Notes: generated by a model not told the origin, from the letters alone. Positions 1 to 5,952 are shown, counted from the stretch's first letter. The stretch: DNA of 8,894 bases from Actinomycetota bacterium (GCA_020200675.1 JAIVIG010000385.1:1-8894), one strand, 5' to 3'. Numbers and translations: made by a program.

Positions 1-30
1 GCTCTACACGACCCGATCAGCTTAGCTGGT

Positions 31-52
31 GACGATGAATCGACGATGAATC
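31..52. repeat. Perfect 11-bp tandem duplication
   Basis: The unit GACGATGAATC occurs twice back to back (31-41 and 42-52) with no mismatch. It is a short direct duplication of the kind left by replication slippage or a target-site event. No function can be assigned. It lies in the degraded segment upstream of the higBA remnant. Confidence 0.8.
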
Positions 53-188
53 CAGGGCGAGCTTCCGAGAAGTCGGCTAAGTAGTTTGCGGCTGAGGCGG
101 CATCGCCCGGGGTTCCAGGCGGCGTGTCGTCGGGACCCTCGGGTCGCGCGGGGGTGGCGCCGGTGGAAGCCAATCGCGGCGTGCCGGG

Positions 189-204
189 GGGACGAAAACG
201 TCCC
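189..204. other. Small hairpin GGGACG-AAAA-CGTCCC
   Basis: A perfect 6-bp inverted repeat encloses a four-A loop. There is no T-run on either side, so it is a weak candidate for a rho-independent terminator. It sits immediately before repeat copy A and about 85 nt upstream of the Shine-Dalgarno of higA. Confidence 0.4.
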
Positions 205-205
205 G

Positions 206-242
206 CAGAAAGAGCCTCGAAGGTAAGATGAACCAGGATCTC
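206..242 (+). repeat. Diverged direct repeat, copy A
   Basis: This stretch aligns with 646-681 at 30 of 37 columns (one gap). Shared blocks include CAGAAA, TCGAAGG, AGATG and CAGGATCTC. Similarity stops at about 242, and the HigB C-terminal codons begin a few bases later, so the repeat edge coincides closely with the higB break. The origin is unknown; it could be a relic of a mobile or duplicated element. Confidence 0.55.
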
Positions 243-275
243 GCCGAAGCGGTGGAGATAGTTGATTACCATTAA
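228..275 (+). pseudogene. HigB toxin C-terminal remnant
   Basis: The frame ending at the TAA at 273-275 encodes AVEIVDYH as its last eight residues. This matches the characteristic C-terminus of HigB/RelE-like toxins (usually D-A-Y-x-V-x-I/L-V-D-Y-H). The stop overlaps the AAGGAGG that serves higA, as in intact higBA operons where HigB comes first. Upstream of about position 246 the frame no longer resembles HigB (residues MNQDLAE) and meets stops further up, so roughly 80-85 of the normal 90 or so residues are missing. HigB is a ribosome-dependent mRNA endonuclease; this relic cannot be active. The ATG at 228 is only the first available start. It could instead be an unrelated leader peptide, but the C-terminal match and its position before higA make the toxin-relic reading better. 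Confidence 0.62.
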
Positions 276-288
276 GGAGGTGAAGGGG

Positions 289-594
289 GTGCGTATACCG
301 AAGGACAGAGCTCCAACGTCTCCCGAGGAGAAGTTGCTCGAGGAGTTCCTGAAGCCGCTGGGCATGACCCAGGTCGAGCTTGCGGAGAGGATCAGGGTGC
401 CCTACGTCAGGGTGAACGAGCTCGTAAACGGCAAGCGGCGCGTCACCCCCTCGACGGCCCTGCGGCTGGCAAAGGCGTTCGGCACCAGCCCAGATTTCTG
501 GCTCAACGGGCAGCTTGCGCTGGATCTCTACCGGGCGATCAACGACAAAAAGGAGATCAAGGAGGTAGAGAAGATAGAGCCGGTCCTGCACTAG
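289..594 (+). CDS. higA: HigA-family antitoxin (XRE helix-turn-helix)
   Basis: A 101-residue antitoxin that normally binds and neutralises HigB and represses its own operon. It opens with MRIPKDRAPTSPEE, then LLEEFLKPLGMTQVELAERI, the typical HigA N-terminus. The XRE helix-turn-helix covers about residues 26-66 (TQVELAERI, VNELVNGKRRVTPSTALRLAKAF), followed by the family's SPDFWLNGQLALDLY segment and a Lys/Glu-rich tail. I chose the GTG at 289 because a near-perfect Shine-Dalgarno (AAGGAGGTGA, 274-283) lies at the right distance and the protein then starts exactly as its relatives do. A TTG at 262 would place that Shine-Dalgarno inside the gene. The partner toxin upstream is reduced to its C-terminal codons, so this antitoxin appears orphaned. 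It may persist as a regulator or as an antidote to a HigB encoded elsewhere. Confidence 0.88.
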   Translation: MRIPKDRAPTSPEEKLLEEFLKPLGMTQVELAERIRVPYVRVNELVNGKRRVTPSTALRLAKAFGTSPDFWLNGQLALDLYRAINDKKEIKEVEKIEPVLH

Positions 595-645
595 CCTTTG
601 GCCCTCCCCTACGATCGCCGCAGCAGCACACGTACCGCCTGCGTA

Positions 646-681
646 CAGAAATGCTTCGAAGGAGAGATGGATCAGGATCTC
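646..681 (+). repeat. Diverged direct repeat, copy B
   Basis: This is the partner of 206-242 (30 of 37 aligned columns identical). Both copies are oriented the same way and lie shortly upstream of an antitoxin gene. If both are read in frame they share the short peptide pattern EG-x-M-x-QDL, so they may descend from the same coding fragment. Confidence 0.5.
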
Positions 682-683
682 TC
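662..683. other. 7-bp inverted repeat in repeat copy B
   Basis: GAGAGAT (662-668) and ATCTCTC (677-683) are perfect complements around an 8-nt loop. Copy A keeps the loop but has lost most of the pairing. It could be an operator for the downstream toxin-antitoxin operon or simply a structured part of the repeat. Confidence 0.45.
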
Positions 684-709
684 GAATTCCGGGCCGGCGA
701 CGAAGGGGG

Positions 710-715
710 TAGAAT
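710..715 (+). promoter_or_regulatory. Possible -10 box for the DUF433/DUF5615 operon
   Basis: TAGAAT matches the -10 consensus at five of six positions and lies about 30 nt before the GTG start of the antitoxin. No convincing -35 hexamer is found 16-18 nt upstream, so this is weak evidence. Confidence 0.35.
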
Positions 716-745
716 CCTCTTCACACATCAGGGCGAAGGAGTGTT

Positions 746-994
746 GTGGAACGCGACAAGTTGCTGGAGAGGATTTCCATAGATCCACGCGTATGCTTCG
801 GCAAACCCTGCATACGAGGACACCGCATCTGGGTGTCTCTCGTGCTGGATCTGCTCGCGGCGGGGCTATCCGTCGAAGAAGTCCTGGAAGAGTACCCGCA
901 ACTCACACGGGAGGACGTACTCGCCTGCGTAGCCTATGGAGCAGAGATGAGCCGGGAGCGCTTCGTGGACGTGCCCCTCGAGCGTCCGGCTTGA
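746..994 (+). CDS. DUF433 antitoxin (VapB-type)
   Basis: An 82-residue DUF433 protein, at the family's usual length. The core pattern is complete: I-x-x-DP-x-V-x-FGKPCIRGHRI-x-V, a hydrophobic helix (LVLDLLAAGL), then SVEEVLEEYPQLTREDV and a final helix (ACVAYGAE). DUF433 proteins are predicted DNA-binding antitoxins that usually precede a DUF5615 PIN-like toxin, which is the case here. The GTG start is preceded by AAGGAG at 736-741 with a short 4-nt gap. The stop TGA overlaps the TTG start of the next gene (TTGA), so the two are very probably translated in a coupled way. By analogy with type II systems, the antitoxin or the complex would repress the operon promoter, and the inverted repeat at 662-683 is a candidate site. 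Confidence 0.88.
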   Translation: MERDKLLERISIDPRVCFGKPCIRGHRIWVSLVLDLLAAGLSVEEVLEEYPQLTREDVLACVAYGAEMSRERFVDVPLERPA

Positions 995-1353
995 AGATAA
1001 AGCTCGATGAGAACCTGGGCAACCGGGCCATCGAGCTGTTCAGAGAGGCCGGACACGAAGTGGTCACCGTCTCCGAACAAAACTTCGGCGGCGCGACCGA
1101 CGACGAGCTGATCGAAGCGTGCCGGACAGAAGGGCGGGTGCTGCTCACGCTCGACCTGGACTTCTCCAACGTGCTGAGGTTCCCGCCGGAACGGTACGCC
1201 GGCATCGCCGTGCTGCGGGTGCCGCATCCCATAGATCTGGACACCATCCGCGAGCGCGTGCGAGTGTTTCTAAAGGCAGCCCCGCAGGAGGAGCTATCCG
1301 GTCGGCTCTGGATCGTGGAGCAAGGTCGGATACGCGAGTACGACCCGATGTAA
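991..1353 (+). CDS. DUF5615 PIN-like toxin (VapC-type)
   Basis: A 120-residue DUF5615 protein, a PIN-like domain proposed to be an RNase toxin. It starts MKIKLDENLG with the first acidic residue at D6. It continues through ELFREAGHEVVTVSEQ, a second acidic cluster (D37, D38, E39), then LLTLDLDFSN with D55 and D57, the usual positions of metal-binding acids in this fold. A C-terminal region (GIAVLRVPHP, then a long helix and GRLWIVEQGRIREY) completes the family pattern. No key residue looks lost, so the toxin should be active. The TTG start is chosen because it coincides with the family's N-terminus and overlaps the antitoxin stop by 4 nt; no strong separate ribosome site is seen. The frame is open upstream to 598, but that part shows no homology. 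Confidence 0.87.
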   Translation: MKIKLDENLGNRAIELFREAGHEVVTVSEQNFGGATDDELIEACRTEGRVLLTLDLDFSNVLRFPPERYAGIAVLRVPHPIDLDTIRERVRVFLKAAPQEELSGRLWIVEQGRIREYDPM

Positions 1354-1363
1354 GCGGCCCGTC

Positions 1364-1432
1364 TCAAGCACTCTCAAACAAATCACTGCCTCGTTCGACG
1401 AACGCCGCCCCGGCTTTTTGTTCTGTGCTTGA
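1364..1432. repeat. 8-bp inverted repeat enclosing a terminator-like region
   Basis: TCAAGCAC (1364-1371) and GTGCTTGA (1425-1432) are perfect complements separated by 53 nt. They lie between the convergent DUF5615 and permease genes. Between them are two smaller hairpins and a T5 run. The arms could close a long stem-loop or mark the ends of a small inserted piece; neither can be shown here. Confidence 0.5.
1392..1419 (+). terminator. Terminator-like hairpins with T5 run
   Basis: Two small stems follow each other, CGTTC-GAC-GAACG (1392-1404) and GCCG-CCC-CGGC (1404-1414), and the second runs directly into TTTTT (1415-1419). Orientation and place (about 40 nt after the toxin stop) fit a rho-independent terminator of the TA operon. 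The stems are short (5 and 4 bp), so efficiency is doubtful. Confidence 0.5.
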
Positions 1433-1482
1433 CCGCGTAGGCCCACGCTGGTCCGCGCGAGCCTGTGCGTGGACGGGCTCGT

Positions 1483-2790
1483 CTACGCCTCTGTACTCCT
1501 ATCAACCCGAGGCGATTCGCCGATCTCTTCCCGGGATTCGGCTCGCGGGGTCGCCATTCCGAGCCGGTAGAGGGCGTAGTAGAGCAGCCCTGCGGTGAGC
1601 ATCCCGGCCAGCCACGAGAGGTCGAGGCCGTTCAGAGAGCGGGCCGCCCACGGGCTCGCCCAGGCGACCACGCTCGCCAGCCAGAAGTCGAGCTGCTCGG
1701 CGAGGCTGCCCGCGAAGACGAGGTAGAGCGTGAAGGCGGTGGCGAAGACGCCGACGATGAGCGCCAGCACGTGCCGGCGCAACTTGACGTCGATCGCGAG
1801 CGCCGAGACCGACATGGAGTAGACGTTCAGGATGTTGGTGGCGATGGGCCCGTGGAGCACCAGGAAGAGCACCGGCACCGCGAGCGCGCCGAAGGTGTTG
1901 ACGATGATCACGGCCGGGTCGGCTCCCGTCCCCGTAGTCGCGATGGACGCCCCGAGGACCCCGAGCCACAGCACCGGGATGAACTGCCCTAAAGCGCCGG
2001 CCCAGAAGAGTTTACTCCTGGGCACCGTGCGCGGGACGAAGCGGGAGTAGTCGGAGGCGTAGGCGAGCCAGGTGATCCCCCACCCGATCCCGATGGCGGT
2101 CATGACCTGGCTCATCGCGGTCCAGCGCGCGGCGCCCTCGGCCTCGCCGGCGAAGCCCCACTGGATGTTGCCGCTGGTCCACGCGACGATGGACATGGCG
2201 ACGAGGATGACGAGCGTGACCGGCACTGTCCACTTCTCGAAGGTGCGGATGGCGTAGAAGCCGAGCGTCGCCAGCCCGACCTGTATCGCCATGAGAACGA
2301 GCACCACGACGACCTTGGTTGACGGCGTGCCGGGGATGCCGAGCTTCTCGAGCAGGGCGACGCTGAGGTCGAGGATGATCCAGGTGTTTATCGCGATCCA
2401 GCCGGTGGCGATGACTATCTGGAAGAAGGCCGGAAAGTACGCGCCCCTCCTCCCGAACGCGCTGCGCGTCAGGACCATCTGGGTCACCCCTGTGCGCTGG
2501 CCCATCAGCACGAACGCGCCGAAGATCACCACCCCGATGGCATTCCCGATAGCCAGGACGAGCACGGTGTCCCAGAACCCCAGTCCAAGCACGATCCCGA
2601 GCGCCCCCAAGACCCAGTTGATCGGGGCGATGTTGGCGCCGGCCCAGATCCAGAACTGGTCCAGCGGCGTCGCGTCCCTGTACTCCTCCGGGACGGGCGC
2701 GATGCTGTTGTGCCTCTCGATGCGTACGGCCTCTTCGAGCTCCGCCCGCTCGTGTCCTGCCCGTTCCTCAACCTCGGGTGGCCTGCTCAC
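1483..2790 (-). CDS. codB: NCS1-family cytosine/purine permease
   Basis: A 435-residue membrane transporter of the nucleobase:cation symporter-1 family (PF02133), expected to import cytosine or related bases with a cation. A soluble N-terminus of about 45 residues ends in the family pattern IERHNSIAPVPEEYR, then QFWIWAGANIAPINWVLGAL. Further marks are MGQRTGVTQMVLTRSAFGRRG and GWIAINTW, followed by hydrophobic segments consistent with about 12 helices and a polar C-terminus. I start it at the GTG at 2790, which has AGGGAGGAG just upstream. The open frame continues upstream into the deaminase gene, but that part is a shadow. The start lies 46 nt after the codA stop, so the two genes are very likely one transcript. 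Substrate choice of cytosine rests on this linkage; hydantoin, uracil or purine substrates are possible within the family. Confidence 0.9.
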   Translation of the reverse strand: MSRPPEVEERAGHERAELEEAVRIERHNSIAPVPEEYRDATPLDQFWIWAGANIAPINWVLGALGIVLGLGFWDTVLVLAIGNAIGVVIFGAFVLMGQRTGVTQMVLTRSAFGRRGAYFPAFFQIVIATGWIAINTWIILDLSVALLEKLGIPGTPSTKVVVVLVLMAIQVGLATLGFYAIRTFEKWTVPVTLVILVAMSIVAWTSGNIQWGFAGEAEGAARWTAMSQVMTAIGIGWGITWLAYASDYSRFVPRTVPRSKLFWAGALGQFIPVLWLGVLGASIATTGTGADPAVIIVNTFGALAVPVLFLVLHGPIATNILNVYSMSVSALAIDVKLRRHVLALIVGVFATAFTLYLVFAGSLAEQLDFWLASVVAWASPWAARSLNGLDLSWLAGMLTAGLLYYALYRLGMATPRAESREEIGESPRVDRSTEA

Positions 2791-2836
2791 GGCTCCTCCC
2801 TTCCACCGCTCCGTTTTTCCCACGACGGTTTGTTGA

Positions 2837-4111
2837 TCAACCCGCTTCCTCCGTCCCTTCCCTCTGGAAATCGACGGTCTCGCCCATGAGCCGGGTCTCC
2901 GGCGGACGGGTCTCCGCGATGACCTCGCCGTCCTTGACGACCAGGGTCGCCGGCGCCAGGCGCCGGATCGCATCCCACCTGTCCGGGGCGTCCACAAGCA
3001 CGAAGCTCGCCGGGTTCCCCTCGGCAATGCCGTAGTCTTTTAGTCCTAACGTCCGGGCGGCGTTCTCGGTCACCATGTCGAAGCAGGCCGTGACCTCTTT
3101 GCGGCTCGTCATGTGGCACGCGTGGACGGCCATGTGGGCGGGCTGCAGCATGCCGCCGGTTCCCATGGGGTACCATGGATCCATGATGTCGTCGTAGCCA
3201 AGGGAGACGTTCAGGCCGTTCTGCCAGAGCTCCTTGACGCGGGTGATCCCACGCCGTTTCGGGTAGGTATCGTAGCGTCCCTGCAACGTGATGTTGATCA
3301 GGGGGTTCGCCACGAAGTTGATACCGCTCTTCACCAGAAACCCCATGAGCTTGAAGGCGTAGGCGTTGTCGTAGGAGCCGAAGGCGGTCGTGTGGCTCGC
3401 GGTGACGCGCGGTCCCATCCCGCTCCGTATGGCCTCGGCGGCCATGACCTCGAGGAACCTGGAGTGCGGGTCGTCGGTCTCGTCGCAGTGTATGTCTATC
3501 GGGCGGTCGTGCTTCTCGGCGAGGCGGAAGCTCTCCTTTACCGACAGGACTCCCATCTCCCTGGTGTGCTCGTAGTGGGGTATGCCCCCGACCACGTCCG
3601 CGCCGAGGGTAAGCGCCTCCTCCATGAGCTCCACGCCCTTCGGGAAAGACATCATGCCTTCTTGTGGGAAGGCGACGATCTGGACGTCAACCCAATCGCG
3701 CACCTTCTCTTTGACCTCGAGCAGGGCCATGAGGCCGGTAAATTCAGGATCTGTGACGTCGGCGTGGGTGCGCACGTGCAGCACGCCCTGAGCCGCCTGC
3801 CACCTCAGGAGCTGCGTCGCCCGCGCGACGACGTCCTCGCGCGTGAGGCTCTTCTTGCGCTCGGACCAGATCTGGATCCCCTCGAAGAGCGTCCCGGACT
3901 CGTTCCACCGGGGCTCCCCTGCGGTCAGCGTCGTGTCCAGGTGCACGTGGGACTCTATAAAGGGCGGCGAGACGAGCCGTCCCCCGGCCTCGATCTCACG
4001 CTCGGTCCGCTCGTCGATCCTCGCGGCGATGCTGCCCACCCTGCCGTCCTCGATGCCGACGTCAAGGACCTCGTCCCCGAGCCGCGCCCCGCGCAGGATC
4101 AGCTGGTACAC
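2837..4111 (-). CDS. codA: Cytosine deaminase
   Basis: A 424-residue amidohydrolase closely resembling E. coli CodA along its whole length. It deaminates cytosine to uracil and ammonia in the cytosol (relatives also act on isoguanine). Visible active-site residues, with E. coli numbers six higher, are H55 and H57 (HVHLDTT), Q150 (VAFPQEG), H208 and E211 (HCDE), H240 (SHTTA), D307 and D308 (GYDD) and W313 (DPWYP). All metal ligands and the catalytic Glu/His are kept. The residue before the metal-binding Asp is Tyr306 where E. coli has His312. The GTG start has GGGGAGGT a few bases upstream, and relatives begin at a comparable point. It is the first gene of a two-gene operon with the permease, in the opposite order to E. 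coli codBA, with a good promoter directly upstream. Confidence 0.96.
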   Translation of the reverse strand: MYQLILRGARLGDEVLDVGIEDGRVGSIAARIDERTEREIEAGGRLVSPPFIESHVHLDTTLTAGEPRWNESGTLFEGIQIWSERKKSLTREDVVARATQLLRWQAAQGVLHVRTHADVTDPEFTGLMALLEVKEKVRDWVDVQIVAFPQEGMMSFPKGVELMEEALTLGADVVGGIPHYEHTREMGVLSVKESFRLAEKHDRPIDIHCDETDDPHSRFLEVMAAEAIRSGMGPRVTASHTTAFGSYDNAYAFKLMGFLVKSGINFVANPLINITLQGRYDTYPKRRGITRVKELWQNGLNVSLGYDDIMDPWYPMGTGGMLQPAHMAVHACHMTSRKEVTACFDMVTENAARTLGLKDYGIAEGNPASFVLVDAPDRWDAIRRLAPATLVVKDGEVIAETRPPETRLMGETVDFQREGTEEAG

Positions 4112-4154
4112 GCGCGACCTCCCCTAGAACAATGCCTTCCCGGTCACCACACGC

Positions 4155-4183
4155 AGATTACTTTTCACCGCAAAGAGAGTCAA
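4155..4183 (-). promoter_or_regulatory. Promoter of the codA-permease operon
   Basis: On the minus strand, TTGACT (4183-4178) is followed by a 17-nt spacer and TAATCT (4160-4155), which keeps the three most conserved -10 bases. Transcription would begin near 4148, giving a leader of about 37 nt with no room for a riboswitch. The surrounding stretch (4112-4217) is visibly more AT-rich than the genes. Confidence 0.7.
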
Positions 4184-4217
4184 TAGAACAACTCCGTCAC
4201 GTGTCAGGCGATTCCGC

Positions 4218-5350
4218 TCACGCCTCGCCCGCATCCATACGCCCTGCTACGAGCGTGAGCACCACCGCCGCGAGCAGGAGCGGGACGACGATGCCGTACG
4301 CCCCCTCGATACCGATGCGGTCGGCGAAGGCGCCGAGCACGAGGGGGGCGAGGAGTATCGCACCACCGCCGGCCAGCGAGAACCTCGCCGTCGCCGCGTC
4401 CGCGCGGCCCGGGACCGCTGCCACTCCGACCGAGATGGCGAGCGGGTAGACGCTGCCGATGCCGAGCCCGGTGATCCCGCGAGGGCGAGGCACAGGGTCG
4501 CCGTCAACAGGGTCGCGCCCGGCAGCCGGCGCGCCAGGCGGCTGCCCACCAGCCGTCCCGCCAGCATGGCAACGAAGAACACGCTCAGCGCCGTCGCCGC
4601 GCCGGAAGGTTCCAGGCCCACGCCGTTCACGAGGAAATCCGCGCCCCAGTAGCCTATGCACCATTCGGCCGCGACGCCGAGGAACAATACCCCGAAGTAG
4701 ACCCAGAAGCGCACCGGGAGCGTGGTTGAGACCCCGTCCGGCGCCGATCCAGCGCGCTGCGCCTCTCCGAGGGGCTCGGCGTAGAAGCGTGCGGCCAGCA
4801 GCACCAGGGCCGCGACGGGCAGCAAGAGCGCCGCGCGCCAGCCGAGCCCCAGAGCCGTGAAGGCGCCGACGGCGAGGGAGGCCAGGATCGCACAGGTACT
4901 GGCCGCGGCGTTCGACTCCGTGAGGGCCACGGCGTTCCACTCCCCGTGCCGGTCGGCGAGGACGGCCTGCGTGGTGACGAGCAGCTGCACGCCGAGGGTT
5001 CCCATGACGAGCGCGCCGAAGATGGTCCCGAAGGCGAAGGGGCTCAGCGCCAGGAGCAGCGCGCCCGCGGCCATGCCCGCCCCTCCGCCCCAGAGGCTCG
5101 CGCGACGCCCCCAGCGCCCCGCCACGCGTTCGCCGACGAAGCCAACCAGCACGCCGCCCAGGGCGAACGCGCTGAAGTGCAGGCTCGCAACGGTGTAATT
5201 GAAGCCGTGTTCCGCACGCAAGAAGGGCATGAGCGGGCCGAGGACGGTCTCAAGGTAGGCGAAGTAACCCACCAGCCCGTAGACCGCCCACGTAAGCCGG
5301 TAACGGACGAACCGCTCCTGTGGACGCGAGTCCGCTTTACCCGAGCTCAT
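4218..5350 (-). pseudogene. MFS transporter broken by an internal frameshifting deletion
   Basis: A major facilitator superfamily transporter read in two frames. The first frame, from ATG 5350 (ribosome site GGAGGG), gives 292 good residues down to about 4475: a first helix region (WAVYGLVGYFAYLETVLGPL), the loop 2-3 signature ERVAGRWGRRASLW and further helices. After LTATLCLALAG it turns into Ser/Arg-rich nonsense. The correct continuation, GLGIGSVYPLAISVGVAAV to the end at 4218, lies in another frame from about 4475. Joining them gives 377 residues and removes the end of one helix, a loop and the start of the next, so about 15-20 residues appear deleted. The net loss is 1 modulo 3 bases. 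As it stands the protein would lose its last helices and is probably non-functional, unless this is a sequencing or assembly error. The substrate is unknown. It is followed by codA but separated from it by a promoter. Confidence 0.82.
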
Positions 5351-5396
5351 CGCATCCCTCCGGACCCCGAAGCTTCACGAAGACCCTACGACGACC

Positions 5397-5415
5397 GGGA
5401 GAAAAGGCATCTCCC
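5397..5415 (-). terminator. Weak hairpin after the EamA relic
   Basis: GGGAGA and TCTCCC form a perfect 6-bp stem around a 7-nt loop, about 45 nt downstream of the EamA relic and before the MFS gene. No T-run follows on the minus strand, so termination there is only a possibility. Confidence 0.3.
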
Positions 5416-5457
5416 ACGAGCACGGACCTCTTCGGTGTGGTCTTGGCAGCCGTGACC

Positions 5458-5778
5458 CTAGTGGAACGGCGGATGCGCCCGGTACTCGTGGGCTTTCGCT
5501 TTGCGTCCGGCGCGTCTGGCGCTGTCTCCGCGGAGTGTGATCTCCGCGCCGATGATGATCAGGGCTAGCCCGGCGACCGCCGCGATCGTGAGCTGTTCTC
5601 CGAGCAGGATCACACCGTAGAACAGCGCGAATATCGGCGTCAGATAGTTGCCGATCGCCGCCTGGAAGAAGGCGACCTCCACGGGCGAGAAGTCTTCCAG
5701 GGCGTACTTGATGAGCATGAACACGGCGCCCCACAGCGCCGACATGAGGACGAGCTGGCCGATCTGGCGCAGCGTCAT
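5458..5778 (-). pseudogene. EamA-type transporter with large in-frame internal deletion
   Basis: A 106-residue frame whose two ends come from opposite ends of a drug/metabolite (EamA) transporter. Residues 1-43 match the first helix region (LVLMSALWGAVFMLIKYALE, then FSPVEVAFFQAAIG). From about residue 44 the sequence is that of the last helices (YLTPIFALFYGVILLGEQLT, then AAVAGLALIIIGAEITLRG). Normal family members have about 290-310 residues in two five-helix halves, so about 190-200 residues are missing, with the joint near 5650. The reading frame is kept. The start ATG at 5778 has GAGGGGA upstream. A compact SMR-like carrier is an alternative because its length is similar, but the YLTPxFA...LLGE signature fits the C-terminal EamA repeat better. 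It is probably not a working transporter, or the region is collapsed in the assembly. Confidence 0.72.
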
Positions 5779-5887
5779 CGAGGATCTTCCCCTCGGATAG
5801 CCGTCACCCTCACCCAGGCCCCTGGCGTCTCTGGCACACGCTCACCCTCTTTCTCCCCGGCTATCGCTCTCTGGCCGCGGACACTCT

Positions 5888-5903
5888 ATCCGATAACTCG
5901 GAT
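5888..5903. promoter_or_regulatory. Candidate operator: ATCCGA-TAAC-TCGGAT
   Basis: A perfect 6-bp inverted repeat with a 4-nt centre lies in the 248-bp divergent region between the EamA relic and the molybdopterin gene. A related 8-bp sequence, TCGGATAG, occurs at 5793-5800 close to the EamA start, and its complement CTATCCGA is at 5886-5893. The dyad shape and repeated half-site suggest a dimeric repressor site, but no regulator gene is nearby. Confidence 0.4.
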
Positions 5904-5952
5904 GCGCGCCTTCCCGGCGGCATCGCCATGATCCCGGTCGAGCCCGCAGGCG

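Larger units (their letters stand above)
1..227. other. Left-edge non-coding or degraded segment
   Basis: No reading frame here looks like a real protein on either strand. The plus frames are broken by stops near positions 20, 30-40 and 82. The open stretch from about 85 to 228 reads as a low-complexity Gly/Pro/Arg mixture with no family I recognise. The segment holds an 11-bp tandem duplication, a 6-bp GC hairpin and the start of a diverged repeat, and it leads directly into the HigB remnant. It may be the remains of the upstream part of higB plus inserted or rearranged DNA, but that is inference. Confidence 0.5.
595..745. other. Intergenic region between the two TA loci
   Basis: No gene is seen. 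The stretch carries the second copy of the diverged repeat, a 7-bp hairpin within and just past it, and a possible -10 box before the DUF433 gene. A frame open through this stretch (598 onward) runs into the DUF5615 gene, but it has no family resemblance before position 991. Confidence 0.6.

Noticed and set aside
4..18. Similarity of CTACACGAC-CCGATC to a sequencing adapter with six bases missing
   Set aside because: The match needs a 6-base gap and is limited to 15 bases at the window edge; coincidence is more likely.
262..288. TTG start at 262 for the HigA gene (110 residues)
   Set aside because: It would put the near-perfect Shine-Dalgarno inside the gene and overlap the HigB stop. The GTG at 289 has correct spacing and gives the usual HigA N-terminus.
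22..591. Long minus-strand open frame opposite higA
   Set aside because: It is low-complexity with no family resemblance and is antisense to a clearly recognised gene.
598..990. N-terminal extension of the DUF5615 frame back to 598
   Set aside because: The extra 131 residues resemble no family, overlap the whole DUF433 gene and lack a good ribosome site. Homology begins at 991.
2791..3027. Permease frame extended upstream to 3027
   Set aside because: The extra residues are an Arg/Ser-rich shadow of the deaminase gene. A strong ribosome site precedes the GTG at 2790.
4112..4150. Riboswitch or leader structure upstream of codA
   Set aside because: The predicted leader is only about 37 nt and shows no purine-riboswitch-like helices.
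3113..4186. 357-codon plus-strand frame opposite codA
   Set aside because: This is a high-GC antisense shadow: the opposite strand encodes a full CodA with all active-site residues.
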